Notes: generated by a model not told the origin, from the sequence alone. A DNA stretch of 64,000 nt from Candida dubliniensis CD36 (GCF_000026945.1 NC_012860.1:620001-684000), one strand, 5' to 3'; shown: positions 52,246 through 62,177, counted from the first letter of the stretch. Translations and numbers: made by a program.

Positions 52246-53487
52246 ATGAAGTTTTCAAGTTTGTTACCACTAGCAGTTTTCTCAGGATTAGTCACTTCAA
52301 AAAACATATTTGATTTGGAATCTTTGCAGCAAGGGTTGCTAGACGAAGAAACCGCAACCAACGATAAACGGGAACCCGTTAATATACTTCATTTAGATAG
52401 ATTTAAAATGGGGGTTTCGGGAGAGGAAAAAGACAATGCAAAGTCTAAAAGAGATCCAAAGAACGTTATTGATTTAGCTAGCTTGAAAGTAGGTTCAACA
52501 GAAGAAGAGGAAGAACAAAAAGATAAAAGAGAACCAAAAAACTTATTCAATTTACAAGCTTTGAATGAAGGTTTAAAAGATGAGGAAACCAAGAACAAAA
52601 GAGAGGCTAAAAATTTACCAAATTTGGATGCATTAGAAGAGGCCTTGAAAGGTGGAGGTTTACCCAAAAAAGACGCAAAGAATTTGATTGATTTAGTAGC
52701 TTTGAAACAGAGTTTGGAGAAGGATGCCGCTAAAAGAGATGCCAAAAACATACCAAACTTACAAGCTTTAAGGACAGGTATTGAAGAAGAAGAAGATGGT
52801 TCAGTTGCCAAAAGAGATGCTAAGAACGTTATTAATTTGAATAGCTTTATTGAAACTTCATCTAAGAGAGAGGGCAAGAACTTATTTGACTTGACCAAGT
52901 TTCAACAATCAGGACAACAAATAAAGAAAAGAGACCAAACGATATTGACACAAGAAAAATCATTATTTGTTTTGGATTCAGTTGACTGTTATAACAACCT
53001 TTTGCAATCCATTTTGCCACAATTGTCATCCATCTCAATTTTTTCAAGTTACATTCGTCAGTTTGCTAGCATTGATGCAAGAACTGCCAACCCTCAAGAA
53101 GTAATTTTAATCGTTGCTCCTGATAATGACTCTTTAGAAACCAAGTTGTCGGATTTAAAACCATGGGAGTTCCCAGAACTAATTACTCCCGAACAATCCG
53201 AACAAGAACAGGATAAAACATTGAAAAAGAATTTATTACATTTCTTGAATGGCCATTTGATCAATAACTTTGAAGAAAATCTTGTTATTGATAAGAGTTC
53301 CGCTGAAGCAGTTACAATTATTTCCAAACTAAATAACGGGAAATTTTTGAAAATTAAACAAGATCAATTAAGTCAAAAATTTTCTATTCGTTTGCTTGAT
53401 AGTGAAGATTGGATTGATGTTGAAACTATCAAACAAGTAGAGAATGGATTTGTGTTAATAATAAATGATTCCTTGGTTAAACCTTGA
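52246..53487 (+). CDS. Secreted Kex2-type repeat precursor with a C-terminal FAS1-like domain
   Basis: The 413-residue protein starts with a signal peptide (1-18, MKFSSLLPLAVFSGLVTS). Residues 19-229 form nine short repeats, each ending in a dibasic site: KR at 41-42, 68-69, 94-95, 118-119, 163-164, 189-190, 207-208 and 228-229, and KK at 141-142. After each site but the last comes an acidic X-Pro, X-Ala or X-Gly dipeptide (EP, DP, EP, EA, DA, DA, DA, EG), then the core KN-[LIV]-x-[DN]-L-x-x-[LF]. Residues about 235-413 look like one FAS1-type domain (EVILIVAPDNDSLETKL, LLHFLNGHLI, NGFVLIINDSLV). KR sites are Kex2 targets in the Golgi and X-Ala/X-Pro dipeptides are Ste13-type targets, as in alpha-factor. 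Release of small peptides is inferred. I do not know a named homologue. Confidence 0.85.
   Translation: MKFSSLLPLAVFSGLVTSKNIFDLESLQQGLLDEETATNDKREPVNILHLDRFKMGVSGEEKDNAKSKRDPKNVIDLASLKVGSTEEEEEQKDKREPKNLFNLQALNEGLKDEETKNKREAKNLPNLDALEEALKGGGLPKKDAKNLIDLVALKQSLEKDAAKRDAKNIPNLQALRTGIEEEEDGSVAKRDAKNVINLNSFIETSSKREGKNLFDLTKFQQSGQQIKKRDQTILTQEKSLFVLDSVDCYNNLLQSILPQLSSISIFSSYIRQFASIDARTANPQEVILIVAPDNDSLETKLSDLKPWEFPELITPEQSEQEQDKTLKKNLLHFLNGHLINNFEENLVIDKSSAEAVTIISKLNNGKFLKIKQDQLSQKFSIRLLDSEDWIDVETIKQVENGFVLIINDSLVKP
52300..52932 (+). repeat. Nine imperfect peptide repeats separated by dibasic sites
   Basis: Repeat cores begin at residues 19, 45, 72, 98, 122, 145, 167, 193 and 211. Spacing varies from 18 to 27 codons because the acidic tails differ in length, while the nine-residue core is kept. 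Core 2 (VNILHLDRF) is the most diverged, and site 5 is KK rather than KR. DNA between copies is diverged, so the repeat is old and conserved at protein level rather than a recent expansion. Confidence 0.9.
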
Positions 53488-53797
53488 AACTAAAGCGGAT
53501 GCTTAGCATTAAACAGATTTATAGTAGAATTAGGGTTGTCGGTTTTATCATGTTTTTGAGTTTAGTTCTTTATACTTTTTTTGTTTTTGTTTTTATCATT
53601 ATTATTATAGTTTACTGTTAGTGTTTAGAATATAGCTTATTATTTATTCTCTTGCCTTCTCTTCTCTGTTTCTTTAACATTTGACATTATGGTGATCCTG
53701 GGGGGCTAGATGTAATAAAGAAGAGTAAAAATACTTGATAACAGTTAATATTACTAATGGACTTACATTGACAAATATATAATAATTCCAATTGTTT
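53488..53797. other. Convergent 3' intergenic region
   Basis: This 310-base AT-rich gap between the repeat precursor and GGA2 stops holds nothing recognisable. Confidence 0.5.
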
Positions 53798-55552
53798 CTA
53801 TTCTAAAACGCTGACGCCATTTTCTTCATTTGCCACGCCATTGATTTGATATTCAACCTTCCATTTGATTTTCAATTGTTTACTCAACGGGTTTTCGATA
53901 TTAAAGTCTTGCTGTATGCCATGATTATTAAATCCAAATATCGTGTCGCTCGTTTGTGGACGCAATTCCAATTTACAACTTTTAGGCACAGCAATCAAGA
54001 ATTTCAAATTGGAAATGGTTGAAGTTTGTAAATTACTAAACAAAATTTTCCCTTTCAATGAGTTTGCCGAAGACGATTTAACACCAATTTCAATTTTCAA
54101 GTTTGACGTTTGATTAATAGGAATCATTTTAATATAACCGTCACCTTGTCCAGTAACTTGGCTCGGTGTGGTTGTTGGGAATTGTAATCCGAATGGGTCT
54201 AATGATGACGAGTTTGTATTCGATTGTAATTGAGGTGAAGGAGAGTTTAAATCTGCCAACAAATCAAAATTGGATGAAGAAACCTGTTTTCCTTGGGCGA
54301 CGGATGGAGTTGGTTGATGTATGGATGGAGTGTTTGAAGCGGTAGGGAATCCAGATCCAGCGCCTAATGAAATTGAACCTCCAGCACCATATAAATTGAG
54401 CGGATTAACATTGGTACTGTTGGACATAGAGGTTGAATTATTATTCTCCGAAAAGGTCAAATTGGACAAGTCACTCAATAAATCAGTATAACCTTGCTCC
54501 TTTGAAGCTGAAACATCTTCTGGTGCATCATCAAAATCAATCAAGTTCAATTCTTGTGAGGCACTTCCAGTTTTAATCTTGCTTGCTTCGCTAACATTGC
54601 CACCTTTTAATAATTGGAATTTGTTGATAACATTATTTGCACTTTCATTCAAAGCTAATAATTTGTTTACATCTTCTTCATTGTCGTCATGATCACTGCT
54701 TTGTTCAATCATTTTGTTGATTATGGGTTGAGAACTCTTAATCGAGGAATATAATTCTATAATAGCTTCATCAGACGAATCATCAATCTTGCCCCCTTGG
54801 CTTTCAATTGAAGTTAACATTTCTCCTAAAATCTCTACTTTTCTTGTTAATCTTGTGATATCTTGTTTAATCTGTTTTTTGTTTTCTTTAACATTATCGT
54901 CTTTAAAGCCTGCCATAATCTTCATCAATTTATTAGCCTCTTGTAAATCTTGAGGTCTACCCCTTCTTATCAACTCCTGCAATTTAGCAGAGTGAACAAT
55001 TGACTCTTCCTGTTGCAATTCCTCTAATGATTTCAAGTTATCATTAGGATTTAACACAGCAACATCTTCAACTTTCACTTCTGGGAAAACATAACCTTTG
55101 TTAGACAATAATCTATGCATATCTTTAATATAGCCAAAGTCATCTTTGTATTTAGAAGTGCGACAAATAGTCTGATACCACTCTTCGATCTGTGCCAAAA
55201 TCAATCGGTGTACCCTGGTATATCTCAAAGGTGGTCTTTCTGGGAATCTCTTAACCAATTCATTAAGAAATTCCTTTCTCAGGATTTGTAAATGAAACGG
55301 ATAGCCACAGTTTTTCACCAAATTATCTAATAATGCAATGGCCAATTCACTGGTTTGTGGGTCACGCTGGGAAATCAATTTAACAACAGCAATAGCAGCG
55401 TCTCGTGGTGCCGAACCCTTTTTCGCATTGACATAATCACAGATCTCTAAATTCAATGCCAAGTTTGGTTCATCATTGGTTGGTCTACATGCTCGATAAA
55501 TCCTTCTCAATAATTTCGGATTGATTTTATCTAAAGAATATGATGACGACAT
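53798..55552 (-). CDS. GGA2: GGA-type clathrin adaptor
   Basis: The 584-residue protein has a VHS domain (about 5-150), a GAT domain (about 190-315), a disordered hinge with the clathrin-box-like LIDFDD and FDLLADL segments, and a C-terminal GAE (gamma-ear) domain (about 465-584, GYIKMIPINQTSNLKIEIGVK). This is the complete GGA layout. GGAs sort cargo at the trans-Golgi to endosomes, binding Arf through GAT and accessory proteins through GAE. The length matches yeast Gga1/Gga2 (557/585). The choice of GGA2 over GGA1 is by length only. Confidence 0.92.
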   Translation of the reverse strand: MSSSYSLDKINPKLLRRIYRACRPTNDEPNLALNLEICDYVNAKKGSAPRDAAIAVVKLISQRDPQTSELAIALLDNLVKNCGYPFHLQILRKEFLNELVKRFPERPPLRYTRVHRLILAQIEEWYQTICRTSKYKDDFGYIKDMHRLLSNKGYVFPEVKVEDVAVLNPNDNLKSLEELQQEESIVHSAKLQELIRRGRPQDLQEANKLMKIMAGFKDDNVKENKKQIKQDITRLTRKVEILGEMLTSIESQGGKIDDSSDEAIIELYSSIKSSQPIINKMIEQSSDHDDNEEDVNKLLALNESANNVINKFQLLKGGNVSEASKIKTGSASQELNLIDFDDAPEDVSASKEQGYTDLLSDLSNLTFSENNNSTSMSNSTNVNPLNLYGAGGSISLGAGSGFPTASNTPSIHQPTPSVAQGKQVSSSNFDLLADLNSPSPQLQSNTNSSSLDPFGLQFPTTTPSQVTGQGDGYIKMIPINQTSNLKIEIGVKSSSANSLKGKILFSNLQTSTISNLKFLIAVPKSCKLELRPQTSDTIFGFNNHGIQQDFNIENPLSKQLKIKWKVEYQINGVANEENGVSVLE

Positions 55553-56136
55553 GGTTTAATAATGATCGGTTGGATACTTGAATTCTCTCTTTGTGAATAT
55601 CTATTTCTTTGTCTTCTGCTTCAAGAATTGGATAGAATTATTATAATACGCAAATTGTTTAATTGTTTTTATACTGTCAAGAAATGCAATATCAATAGCT
55701 TTGCCGATTGTTAGGGATGAATTGAATATGGAATCAATAAGTAGACTTGACAAACAAAGTGTTTGATTAGTTAGCACTTTTTTTTTCTTCTTTTTCTATC
55801 TCGGCAAAAATGTTCGAGTTAAACATTTTTGGCCACGAAGTTTCTTATTGCTTTTTTTTTTTTTTTCTTTTTTCTGTTTCTTTTTGCTCAATTCCAAGGG
55901 AGGTGTAATTGGTGCTGGGCTGTCGTGGGAATTACAACCTTTTCCCACCGCCTTACCGCCCACAATTAGTACCTTCACCCGCACCACTCACTACACCGCA
56001 CCAACCAAGAAAAAACTTGTATATCTCTAATCAAATCACACTTCGTTTATGTTTTTGATTATCCTGAAAACAACACGCCTATTTCTTTTTTTAATGATTC
56101 TTCAGGTTGCATTTTCTTGAAACAATTATTTTGACT
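55553..56136. other. Divergent promoter region GGA2 / CNL1
   Basis: This 584-base region has a T-rich block at 55778-55877 and a CA/CC-rich patch at 55920-56010. Frames of 60-63 codons on both strands there are translated low complexity. No gene is seen. Confidence 0.5.
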
Positions 56137-56610
56137 ATGTCAGTAGATGAAGATAGAAGTAGTCGATACGATCAGATGACATCACAGAATAATACTAAAA
56201 GTAAAGATGGTTGTAATGATTTACTACCACCATCTGAACAAATCTCCATACCATCTCCAGAAAACGATAATACCCCACCATCACCGGCACCGTCGAATGA
56301 TGATCCAGATCCATTGGAATTGAAGAAACTTTCACTAAATTATGATTATCTAATGTACAAAATTAGGGACTATATAAATACACTAACGGAACAAACGTAC
56401 CAATCGATACTATCCAAACAGTACCAGATTAATCAGGAATACTTACACGATCAATTGAATTTATTTGATAATTATGAAAGCATTGATGAAATGTTGAAAA
56501 CTATCAGTCAATTGGAAATGGAGTTTTTAAAGTTGGATCAATTGGAAGTATTTATTCAAGATTTTAAACAGAGATTAATCGTTTTGGAACATGAATTCGA
56601 CAAACTATGA
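56137..56610 (+). CDS. CNL1: Cnl1-like BLOC-1 complex subunit
   Basis: From the ATG at 56137 the protein has 157 residues. A disordered, proline- and serine-rich N-terminus (1-60) is followed by the segment DPLELKKLSLNYDYLMYKIRDYI and a coiled coil to the end. The L-x-x-DYDYL-x-YKIRDY motif is diagnostic for fungal Cnl1, a subunit of yeast BLOC-1, which helps recycle endosomal Rab5/Vps21. Cnl1 of budding yeast is 122 residues with the same C-terminal coil. An upstream TTG-initiated extension is not used. Confidence 0.85.
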   Translation: MSVDEDRSSRYDQMTSQNNTKSKDGCNDLLPPSEQISIPSPENDNTPPSPAPSNDDPDPLELKKLSLNYDYLMYKIRDYINTLTEQTYQSILSKQYQINQEYLHDQLNLFDNYESIDEMLKTISQLEMEFLKLDQLEVFIQDFKQRLIVLEHEFDKL

Positions 56611-56945
56611 CGGAATACAAAAACTATACAAATAATGCATCTTTTTGTTCACATAGTTAATTTAGTCCTTGACCATCGGTTGTGCTTGCTGATTTGTTTA
56701 GACATCAACTCCCCCTTCCCACTTAGAAAAGATTATTATTTAAAACACAAGAAGTTGATGTAAGCTTCAGAGCAAGAGCGATGAATGGAAAAGTTAATGT
56801 TTCAAGAACTTGAAACAATCTGTTTCTAAAAACAAAGACGATTGTACGCAAAACAAAAAATGTCCTTATATATATTTTTAATACTAAAGTCTGTGAAAAA
56901 AAAAAAGTCTAAAAGAAATAACAGTCATATAAACAATATAATAAA
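56611..56945. other. Convergent 3' intergenic region CNL1 / DUF4112 gene
   Basis: This 335-base gap has an A run at 56896-56907. Nothing else is recognised. Confidence 0.5.
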
Positions 56946-57683
56946 TTATAAATCTCGAGGAGGAGGGTTAGGCGGGCGGTTAGAAATGTGAGCAGTCGGT
57001 GTCTCTCTGCCAGATGGATTAGACGGAGGGTTCAAATTATTATTGATAGGCGTTTGTGTAACTGAAGGGTTGGAAGGAGGAAGCGGGTTTGCAATGGCAC
57101 CATACTTCTTGACCAAATATTTTTCCAATAATATGAAATTCCTTGAATTACATTTATACAAAACGTTGATAAAGTCTCCGACAATTGGAATTAATCCAAT
57201 ACCAAAATCGAACATGACATTGGCCATCATTTCCGCTTCCAACCCTTTTGGTAACCCTCCCTCTATAGTTCTTGCCTTTCTAACCAATTGCAATGCAAAA
57301 TAAAAGGCAATAATGTCACCTATCCAAGGAATCAACCCAATGACTCCAGCCCAACCTATTCTTAATCCACACAAGTTCAACAGTAAGTCCAATCGATAAG
57401 CTCGGTTTTTAACACTATTCAAAATCTTTAAATCATGCTTCGGAATGAAGTCAGGTAATTTTCTTCTTCTTTTAGCTCCTTTCCGCTGATAAAAGTGTAA
57501 TTCGTTATCCGGAATCTCTTCAAAATATGGATCATGGTTAGCATCTCCAAAAGTAACTAAATGATCAAGATTCGTCTATAGATATAAAACGTTTTGGGGT
57601 TGTTAGTATATGATATATATACTTTTTTGGGGTATTTTAGGACATACTTTTTGTAAAAAATACTTGTATAACAATTGTGACAT
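56946..57683 (-). CDS. DUF4112-family membrane protein, spliced
   Basis: Exon 1 is 57648-57683 (MSQLLYKYFLQK). The intron is 57576-57647 (72 bases), with donor GTATGT, branch TACTAAC (complement at 57602-57608) and acceptor CTATAG. Exon 2 is 56946-57575. The joined protein has 221 residues. The DUF4112 core lies at about 75-185 and shows the repeated pattern IGWAGVIGLIPWIGDIIAFYFALQLVRKA and FGIGLIPIVGDFINVLYKCNSRN, two membrane-inserted hairpins around G-[LI]-[IP]-P-x-[IV]-GD. A proline-rich tail (PPSNPS, PPNPPPRDL) follows. The function of the family is unknown in fungi. The splice restores a methionine start and is strongly supported by all three signals. Confidence 0.88.
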
Positions 57684-58074
57684 CCTTTTCCAGTAACTTG
57701 TCAACCTAAACTAAAGAAAAAGTAATTGTATAAAACAGAATTGTTTTTTCTTTGAATTTTCTTAAAAAGCAAGTGGTTTGGTAGATTCAATGTTTGTGAG
57801 ATGGAAATTTTCCATGTTTGCTATCTTGAATTTTGTCGATCATACAAAAGGCAAGGCTGCGCCCAATGCTGGTTAATCAATGTTGCCACCATGTCATTAA
57901 TATAGTGAGACCCCCACCTTTCATTTATTTAGTTATATCAATACATTTTCTTTAGCCTAATCATAATCATAACATCATATCTTTGACTTTATTTACAACT
58001 ATATCTAGATTCATATCTATACTAGAAACTTCATTACTAATTTTGTATACGTTCAATAACTTTTCCTGTCACAC
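57684..58074. other. DUF4112 gene promoter / COQ4 3' region
   Basis: This 391-base AT-rich gap lies between two minus-strand genes. No open frame or element stands out. Confidence 0.5.
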
Positions 58075-59046
58075 TTATTTTCTGCCTTGCAATTGCTTTT
58101 CCAATTTCTTTTTAGCAAAATATTCTTTTCTCATATTTCTTAAATCAGGAGGTTGTTGAATCCCCATTTCTTGCCTAAACTCATTAACGTCTTTCTCGAG
58201 GATTTTCTCCCAATAAACATTGATCAATGGTTTACTAAACAACCCATTCTTGATTGCCCAAGGATAATAGATTTCCCGTAACCGTTGACGCTGACTTGGT
58301 TTCAATCTCAAGGGAGCAAACAATGCTCCTAAACCACTCATGGGGATACCAATATTAGCAAATTCAAATACTTTGACAGCAATTTCTCCCTCAATGATAA
58401 TTGGTAATCCGGTTATTGCATGATAAAAATCATGACATTCACGATATCGTTGATATATATACGCCAATTCTTCATTGTCGATATATCTAACTGGAACTCT
58501 AGTATCGGGACTGACATTTTCCTTGTCCAACCAATTGACATAATTTTTCCCAATTGTATTATCAGGTAATGATCGTAAATAGGTCAAGTTCAATGAATCC
58601 GATGTCATCCGGGGCTTTTCTCTTAATATGGTTCTCCCCACAGGATCCGACAACATCTTGTGTCGTAAATGTTGTAAAATAGGTGTGATGGCGGTACTTT
58701 CACCGAGAGCCACAATATATTTATTTTCCTCTGGATGGAAAAATGCCCCCATGCTAGATCCTAAAAACATCAAAACTTTCTCAAAATTATATAATGGCAC
58801 ATGGCCAGGATAATCTGGGGCACGTCTTTCAAAAGGAGGTTTACCATTGAACAATTTCTTATTGAATGTAAGGTTGGGATCATGATAATGCAATTCACCA
58901 TTTTCCATTTTCGAAGCTAATACATTGTTTTTAGACCATAAGAACGAACCCAAAGCTGAGCTAGCCAATGCTGTGAACAAGTAATTCCTTCTTTGATCAA
59001 TGCGGCAACACTTGATACGGGTGTTACTGACAGTAGATTTCAACAT
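58075..59046 (-). CDS. COQ4: Coq4, ubiquinone biosynthesis protein
   Basis: The 323-residue protein starts with a basic presequence and a short hydrophobic stretch (about 23-40). It contains the Coq4 signature [16 protein letters not shown] (HDxxH metal motif near 210) and [26 protein letters not shown]. It ends in a basic tail. Coq4 sits on the matrix face of the mitochondrial inner membrane, organises the CoQ synthome and has been linked to C1 decarboxylation and hydroxylation of the ring. The length is close to yeast Coq4 (335). Confidence 0.95.
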   Translation of the reverse strand: MLKSTVSNTRIKCCRIDQRRNYLFTALASSALGSFLWSKNNVLASKMENGELHYHDPNLTFNKKLFNGKPPFERRAPDYPGHVPLYNFEKVLMFLGSSMGAFFHPEENKYIVALGESTAITPILQHLRHKMLSDPVGRTILREKPRMTSDSLNLTYLRSLPDNTIGKNYVNWLDKENVSPDTRVPVRYIDNEELAYIYQRYRECHDFYHAITGLPIIIEGEIAVKVFEFANIGIPMSGLGALFAPLRLKPSQRQRLREIYYPWAIKNGLFSKPLINVYWEKILEKDVNEFRQEMGIQQPPDLRNMRKEYFAKKKLEKQLQGRK

Positions 59047-59265
59047 TGTCTGAGAGGGCTAGAAATTAGTATTAAATAATTGCTGTGTGTTGGAAAATGG
59101 TTTGTACAGTTTCTTTTTTTAGAGTATTCTTGATATATTGAAAAAAAAAAAATCCATACGACTTTTTGAAAAAGTTCTCACCTTCATCTTTCTTTCGTAT
59201 AAAGTTCAGTTTCCAAACGACATATATTTCTTACTGCAAAAATAACCACTCAAGATCACTTGAAC

Positions 59266-61272
59266 CTATATATCGGTATATAAATTTCCAATAACACAAT
59301 CTAATAACTTTACAATAAGCAATTTATTCACCCTATTGTCCAAATACTGATGTGGGTCACTTTCTTTTTCTTCTTTGTGTTCTTGTTGCTGTTGAAAGAT
59401 AATCAAAACCAGCTTAATTGAATCTTTCAAATCTTGATCAGTTTCCCCTTTGTATGATAAGTCGAGATATTTAGCAAAATATGTTTTGTAAACTTTTATA
59501 ATCTTCTCAGCTAAAATATCAATTGAAATTTGGTTTTCTTGGTTGACAGTTTTTGATTCTTGATTATCCAGTGACGGATAAAATAAGTTTATTCTCAAGT
59601 CATTGATAATTCTAGCTACTTTATCTTGAGTTATAGATTGCTTAATTTTGGTCTTAATAAATTCTCCAGTTATTCTATCTATTGAACTCACAATTCTATT
59701 ATTCATTTGAAGTAATAATGTTTTAATTGAAATCATCAAATTGTAAACGAATGGTTTCCGATGTTGTACATTGAATATTATGTTTAATAGTGAAAATAAT
59801 GACCAATTTAAAACTCCACTGGTTCCATTTCCTTGTGAGTTCGTACCAGATACAGAGTCACCATTTTCATTACCTTTCAATTGTGATTTCTTACTATTAG
59901 ATGAAAGGACAATAAAACTAGTAAATCCAGAATATATTTGTGAAATTGATTTTTGCAATTTCTGAGTCCATGACAGGTAAAATGTGGATTCCAATTTAAC
60001 TTTGGAATTAGGCTCGATTGAATTTGAGGAGGAGGAGGAGGACGAAGACGATGATAGCGATAACAAACTATCTAATAATTCATTCAACTTGTCAAAAATA
60101 AAATCCAGTGACGACAACTTTTCAATTAATTTGACAATCACGATATCACTTAAAATATGAATTATTAAATCACTCGTTATTTTCGATGTAGATGGACTCA
60201 ATGCATTGTCTTTGAATGATGCCAGTAACACATTCTTGACAAGTAATCTATAGTACAACATCTCATTATTAGTGTTCTGATCTTTGGAAGAATTAAAGTT
60301 TTCAAAAATTATATGATTTGACTTCAAATGATCATTGACCACTTGTAATGACAGTTTATCAAAGTCAAAAGTATTTGAAGTTGGTTGTTGAATAAAATAA
60401 TAATCCTCAAGAAATTTATATGGATATTGGTTATTGCCGGAGTATTTGTTGGAAACTGTCTGTTTCAAATGAGTGTTCAAAATATCACCTAACTGATCAA
60501 TCATCAACATAATATCTACCGATTCTATTCTTGATATAATGTCTCTAATGAAATCAACCATTAATTGATATACTAGTTTTAAGAACAGTAGATTTGTCGT
60601 GTTTAATTTCGTTAAATACCAAGAATTAACAAATTTGACCATGATTGTACTTAGGAATAAGTGAATTGACAAATTAAGATTAGTTGTTTGATTAGTATTG
60701 GTAGTGGTGCTAGTAGTGGATCCAGAGCTATTGGTAGCAGAATCATGGTATAGTTTGGGTAAATGAATTAGTAAATGTTTAATTGACTTTTTATTATTTT
60801 TGATCAAATATTTATTAGGGACATAAATTGAATATAAGAATTCAAATTCATTAAAATTATTAGGATCAGATATATCATATAAGTCCCCCACTACACCAAA
60901 ACCATTGCTACCGTTATGAGAAGGTATATTGTTATCAGTATCATTATTATTGGTATTGGCAGTAGATTTTAATTTGAAATCGTTCTGTAGGCTTTTCTTG
61001 ATATGTTGTTTCGTTACTAAAGAATTTGTAGAAGTTGATGAAGTTGAAGGTGATACATTTCCTGAATTTGGCACGTTATAAGTTTGACCATTTTGAAAGC
61101 TGATTATAGTTGTGGCTGTTGTGGATGTCAGAGCCAATGGGGAAGCCGAAACTGATACTGTTCCTAAACCTGTTCTTGTTCCTGTTCCTGTTGCAAATAC
61201 GGATCCTGGTTTCAACGGTTTTGGCTTTAGAATCAAACCTTTATAAGGTCGCTTATTTCGTCTAGATGACAT
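59266..61272 (-). CDS. PXA and nexin-C domain protein, Nvj3/Mdm1-related
   Basis: The 668-residue protein has a low-complexity T/S/N-rich start (1-120). A PXA-like domain lies at about 170-415, with the patterns IMVKFVNSWY, VDFIRDIISRIESVD, LLVKNVLLASF and ITSDLIIHILSDIVIVKLIEKLSSLDFI. A nexin-C-like domain is at about 490-600 (WSLFSLLNIIFNV, RIVSSIDRITGEFIKTKI, VARIINDLRINLFYP). Mdm1 has these two around PX and RGS domains. Here PX and RGS are absent, as in yeast Nvj3, which Mdm1 recruits to ER-vacuole contacts. The domains are recognised by pattern only. A role in membrane contact or lipid handling is inferred. Confidence 0.65.
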   Translation of the reverse strand: MSSRRNKRPYKGLILKPKPLKPGSVFATGTGTRTGLGTVSVSASPLALTSTTATTIISFQNGQTYNVPNSGNVSPSTSSTSTNSLVTKQHIKKSLQNDFKLKSTANTNNNDTDNNIPSHNGSNGFGVVGDLYDISDPNNFNEFEFLYSIYVPNKYLIKNNKKSIKHLLIHLPKLYHDSATNSSGSTTSTTTNTNQTTNLNLSIHLFLSTIMVKFVNSWYLTKLNTTNLLFLKLVYQLMVDFIRDIISRIESVDIMLMIDQLGDILNTHLKQTVSNKYSGNNQYPYKFLEDYYFIQQPTSNTFDFDKLSLQVVNDHLKSNHIIFENFNSSKDQNTNNEMLYYRLLVKNVLLASFKDNALSPSTSKITSDLIIHILSDIVIVKLIEKLSSLDFIFDKLNELLDSLLSLSSSSSSSSSSNSIEPNSKVKLESTFYLSWTQKLQKSISQIYSGFTSFIVLSSNSKKSQLKGNENGDSVSGTNSQGNGTSGVLNWSLFSLLNIIFNVQHRKPFVYNLMISIKTLLLQMNNRIVSSIDRITGEFIKTKIKQSITQDKVARIINDLRINLFYPSLDNQESKTVNQENQISIDILAEKIIKVYKTYFAKYLDLSYKGETDQDLKDSIKLVLIIFQQQQEHKEEKESDPHQYLDNRVNKLLIVKLLDCVIGNLYTDI

Positions 61273-61650
61273 ATATACATATATGAATGTGTATCAGCAC
61301 CAGGGTATGGTTGTATAAAAATGAACTGTTTCGTCTAAAATCACAATCCCACCTTTTTCTCTTCTCCTGCATCGAATAACTACTACTAACATGGCAACCA
61401 TACAAAATAAAAAAAAATATTGCATATGGGAGAAATGGTAGCTTCTGGAATTCTTGCAAATTTGAAATATTGTTTGTTTTGTCATTCAAAAGAAGATACA
61501 TTTAAACGTAAGATCCATAAACTCGCTCATTGTTATTGAAAGAAGAGAAAATAGCAAACAGAACAATATTTCCCAGTATTACAACCAAAGCAAAAAGTAG
61601 GTACCAACCCAAGTATCGAATCAGCTAATGAAAATAACTCCAGAAATGCT

Positions 61651-62030
61651 ATGAAAAGAACTTCAACAGAAATAGAACGAGCAGAATTACCAGTTAAATT
61701 TCCAAAAAAAGGACATTGGAAAAATCTTTAGAACAAACATCAGTTTCGTTACTGTCACGGAAGAAAATACTTGAAAAAAAAAAAAAAAAACAAATGTGGT
61801 TTGTAATAAAGCAAACGATACCACTCTTCCAACAATCACAAGAGGAAGGGTACATTGGAAGAAATGAGACGACGTTGGTAGAACAACATAGTCCACACAG
61901 TGAAGGACACGTTCAGTACCAAAATCCACCAGAACATAACCATTCTGTGGGGCAATCTAGAAAAGACGCCCCAGTTGAGGACACGGAGATGGAAGGGAAT
62001 CCCTTGCAACTTCTGATTCCTCTAGTCTGA
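61651..62030 (+). pseudogene. Possible small gene broken by a frameshift at an A7 run
   Basis: An ATG at 61651 opens a 26-codon frame (MKRTSTEIERAELPVKFPKK and on) that stops at 61729-61731. A second frame, open from 61698 to a stop at 62028-62030, overlaps it across a run of seven A at 61704-61710 and has no ATG of its own near its start. A one-base slip in that run would join them into a polar, lysine-rich product of about 125 residues. It could be a relic, a sequence error or chance. No family is recognised in either part. Confidence 0.25.
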
Positions 62031-62177
62031 AGCAAGAAAAGTTTGATCTTTGCTATTTTATTAATAAATTTTATGTACCGCCTTGAATACTAAATAGATT
62101 GTGAGCTTTAATTAAGCTTGATGTATATATAGGTATTTTAAATATATATTATCTGTTCAGAAAAAAAAATAAAAAAG

